5,798 bases of DNA from Planctomycetota bacterium (GTDB lineage Bacteria; Planctomycetota; Planctomycetia; Pirellulales; Pirellulaceae). Shown piece by piece: positions 5,485 through 5,798 of the stretch. The translations under genes were made by a program, and so were the position numbers. Positions within the stretch are counted from its first letter, which is position 1; each line of letters begins with the position of its first letter. Under the pieces are notes generated by a model. It saw nothing but the letters and a program-made list of their open reading frames with translations, was not told where the DNA came from and ran no database searches. The DNA lies in contig JAHWKS010000418.1 of assembly GCA_019347795.1 (NCBI GenBank), positions 1 through 5,798 on the forward strand. The letters are read 5' to 3'.

Positions 5485-5798
5485 TCACGAACATCCCATC
5501 GAGTTCCCGCAGTTGTAGCACAAGTAGCAGTTGCCGTTTCTTACGGTAATCGCGCCGCAGTTGTCGCAGGCGGGGGCGTCGCTTTGGAAACTGGCGAATT
5601 GGTGGCTGCGTTCTTGGACGCCGGCGGTTTCGCCCAGGTAGGCGACGCCGGCGCGGTGCAGGAGGGCGGCGTCGATCGAGCCGTTGCCGGATTTGCCGTT
5701 GGCGTGGCGGTTGGTGTCGGCGCCGGGGTGGCTGGCGGTGGAGCGGAGCGACGCCCCAGCGGGTTCGCCGGCGTTCTGGGGCGTCGAAGACTCCGCCC
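5485..5798 (-). CDS. nrdJ: Vitamin B12-dependent ribonucleotide reductase, C-terminal end (partial)
   Basis: Only the last 103 codons are in the window; the 5' part continues beyond the right edge. The tail reads CDNCGAITVRNGNCYLCYNCG and ends GCS. This paired C-x2-C zinc-ribbon-like end is characteristic of large class II (adenosylcobalamin-dependent) ribonucleotide reductases, which make deoxyribonucleotides with or without oxygen. The tail cysteines are thought to serve in re-reducing the active site. A conserved-looking AYLGETAGVQERSHQF stretch precedes the tail. Upstream lies a low-complexity linker rich in G, A, S and N that includes an in-frame palindrome (5743-5796). As a housekeeping gene it marks the chromosomal side of the restriction cassette. 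The catalytic barrel is not visible, so the call rests on the tail alone. Confidence 0.82.
   Translation of the reverse strand, partial: AESSTPQNAGEPAGASLRSTASHPGADTNRHANGKSGNGSIDAALLHRAGVAYLGETAGVQERSHQFASFQSDAPACDNCGAITVRNGNCYLCYNCGNSMGCS
5743..5796 (-). repeat. Long palindrome inside the nrdJ linker-coding region
   Basis: CGACGCCCCAG (5749-5759) and its exact complement CTGGGGCGTCG (5776-5786) form an 11-bp stem with a 16-base loop. An outer GCGGAG (5743-5748) pairs with CTCCGC (5791-5796) across a 4-base one-sided bulge. The loop itself contains GCCGGC. The palindrome is translated in frame as part of the variable linker of nrdJ (around STPQNAGEPAGAS), so it looks like a repeat element tolerated inside a coding sequence. 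Confidence 0.65.

Overview
The window looks like bacterial chromosomal DNA, most likely from a planctomycete of the Pirellulales type. I infer this from three things. The GC-rich flanks carry the C-terminal tail of a B12-dependent ribonucleotide reductase. There is a DUF433/DUF5615-type toxin-antitoxin pair. The intergenic DNA is full of short palindromic repeats built on GTCCC-N3-GGGAC and CCCACCGAT-N2-ATCGGTGGG. The phylum assignment rests on family resemblance and was not tested by a search.

Layout, left to right. Positions 1-739 hold a promoter with a perfect TATAAT box and a two-gene toxin-antitoxin operon on the plus strand, whose genes overlap by ATGA. Positions 740-1388 are non-coding and hold repeats: two copies of a GCCGGGAACCGCCG-centred repeat bracket a head-to-head pair of REP-like three-hairpin elements, followed by a C10 tract and a near-consensus sigma70 promoter. 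Positions 1389-1919 (plus strand) encode a 176-residue predicted winged-helix DNA-binding protein of unknown role. Positions 1920-2104 hold a third copy of the GC-rich repeat.

Positions 2105-5403 (minus strand) form a compact co-directional four-gene cassette. In transcription order it holds a cysteine-rich protein of unknown function, an HNH-type nuclease-like protein with a GTG start, a complete C5-cytosine DNA methyltransferase, and a GIY-YIG nuclease whose start lies inside the methyltransferase gene. The last two make a convincing type II restriction-modification pair, with the nuclease resembling the Eco29kI branch. The two upstream genes make the cassette larger than a plain two-gene system and are the best candidate here for something not well described. 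The cassette looks less GC-rich than its flanks and sits directly behind a housekeeping gene, which suggests horizontal acquisition, but no integrase or attachment site is visible.

Positions 5485-5798 (minus strand) are the 3' end of nrdJ. Its linker-coding part contains a long imperfect palindrome that is translated in frame.
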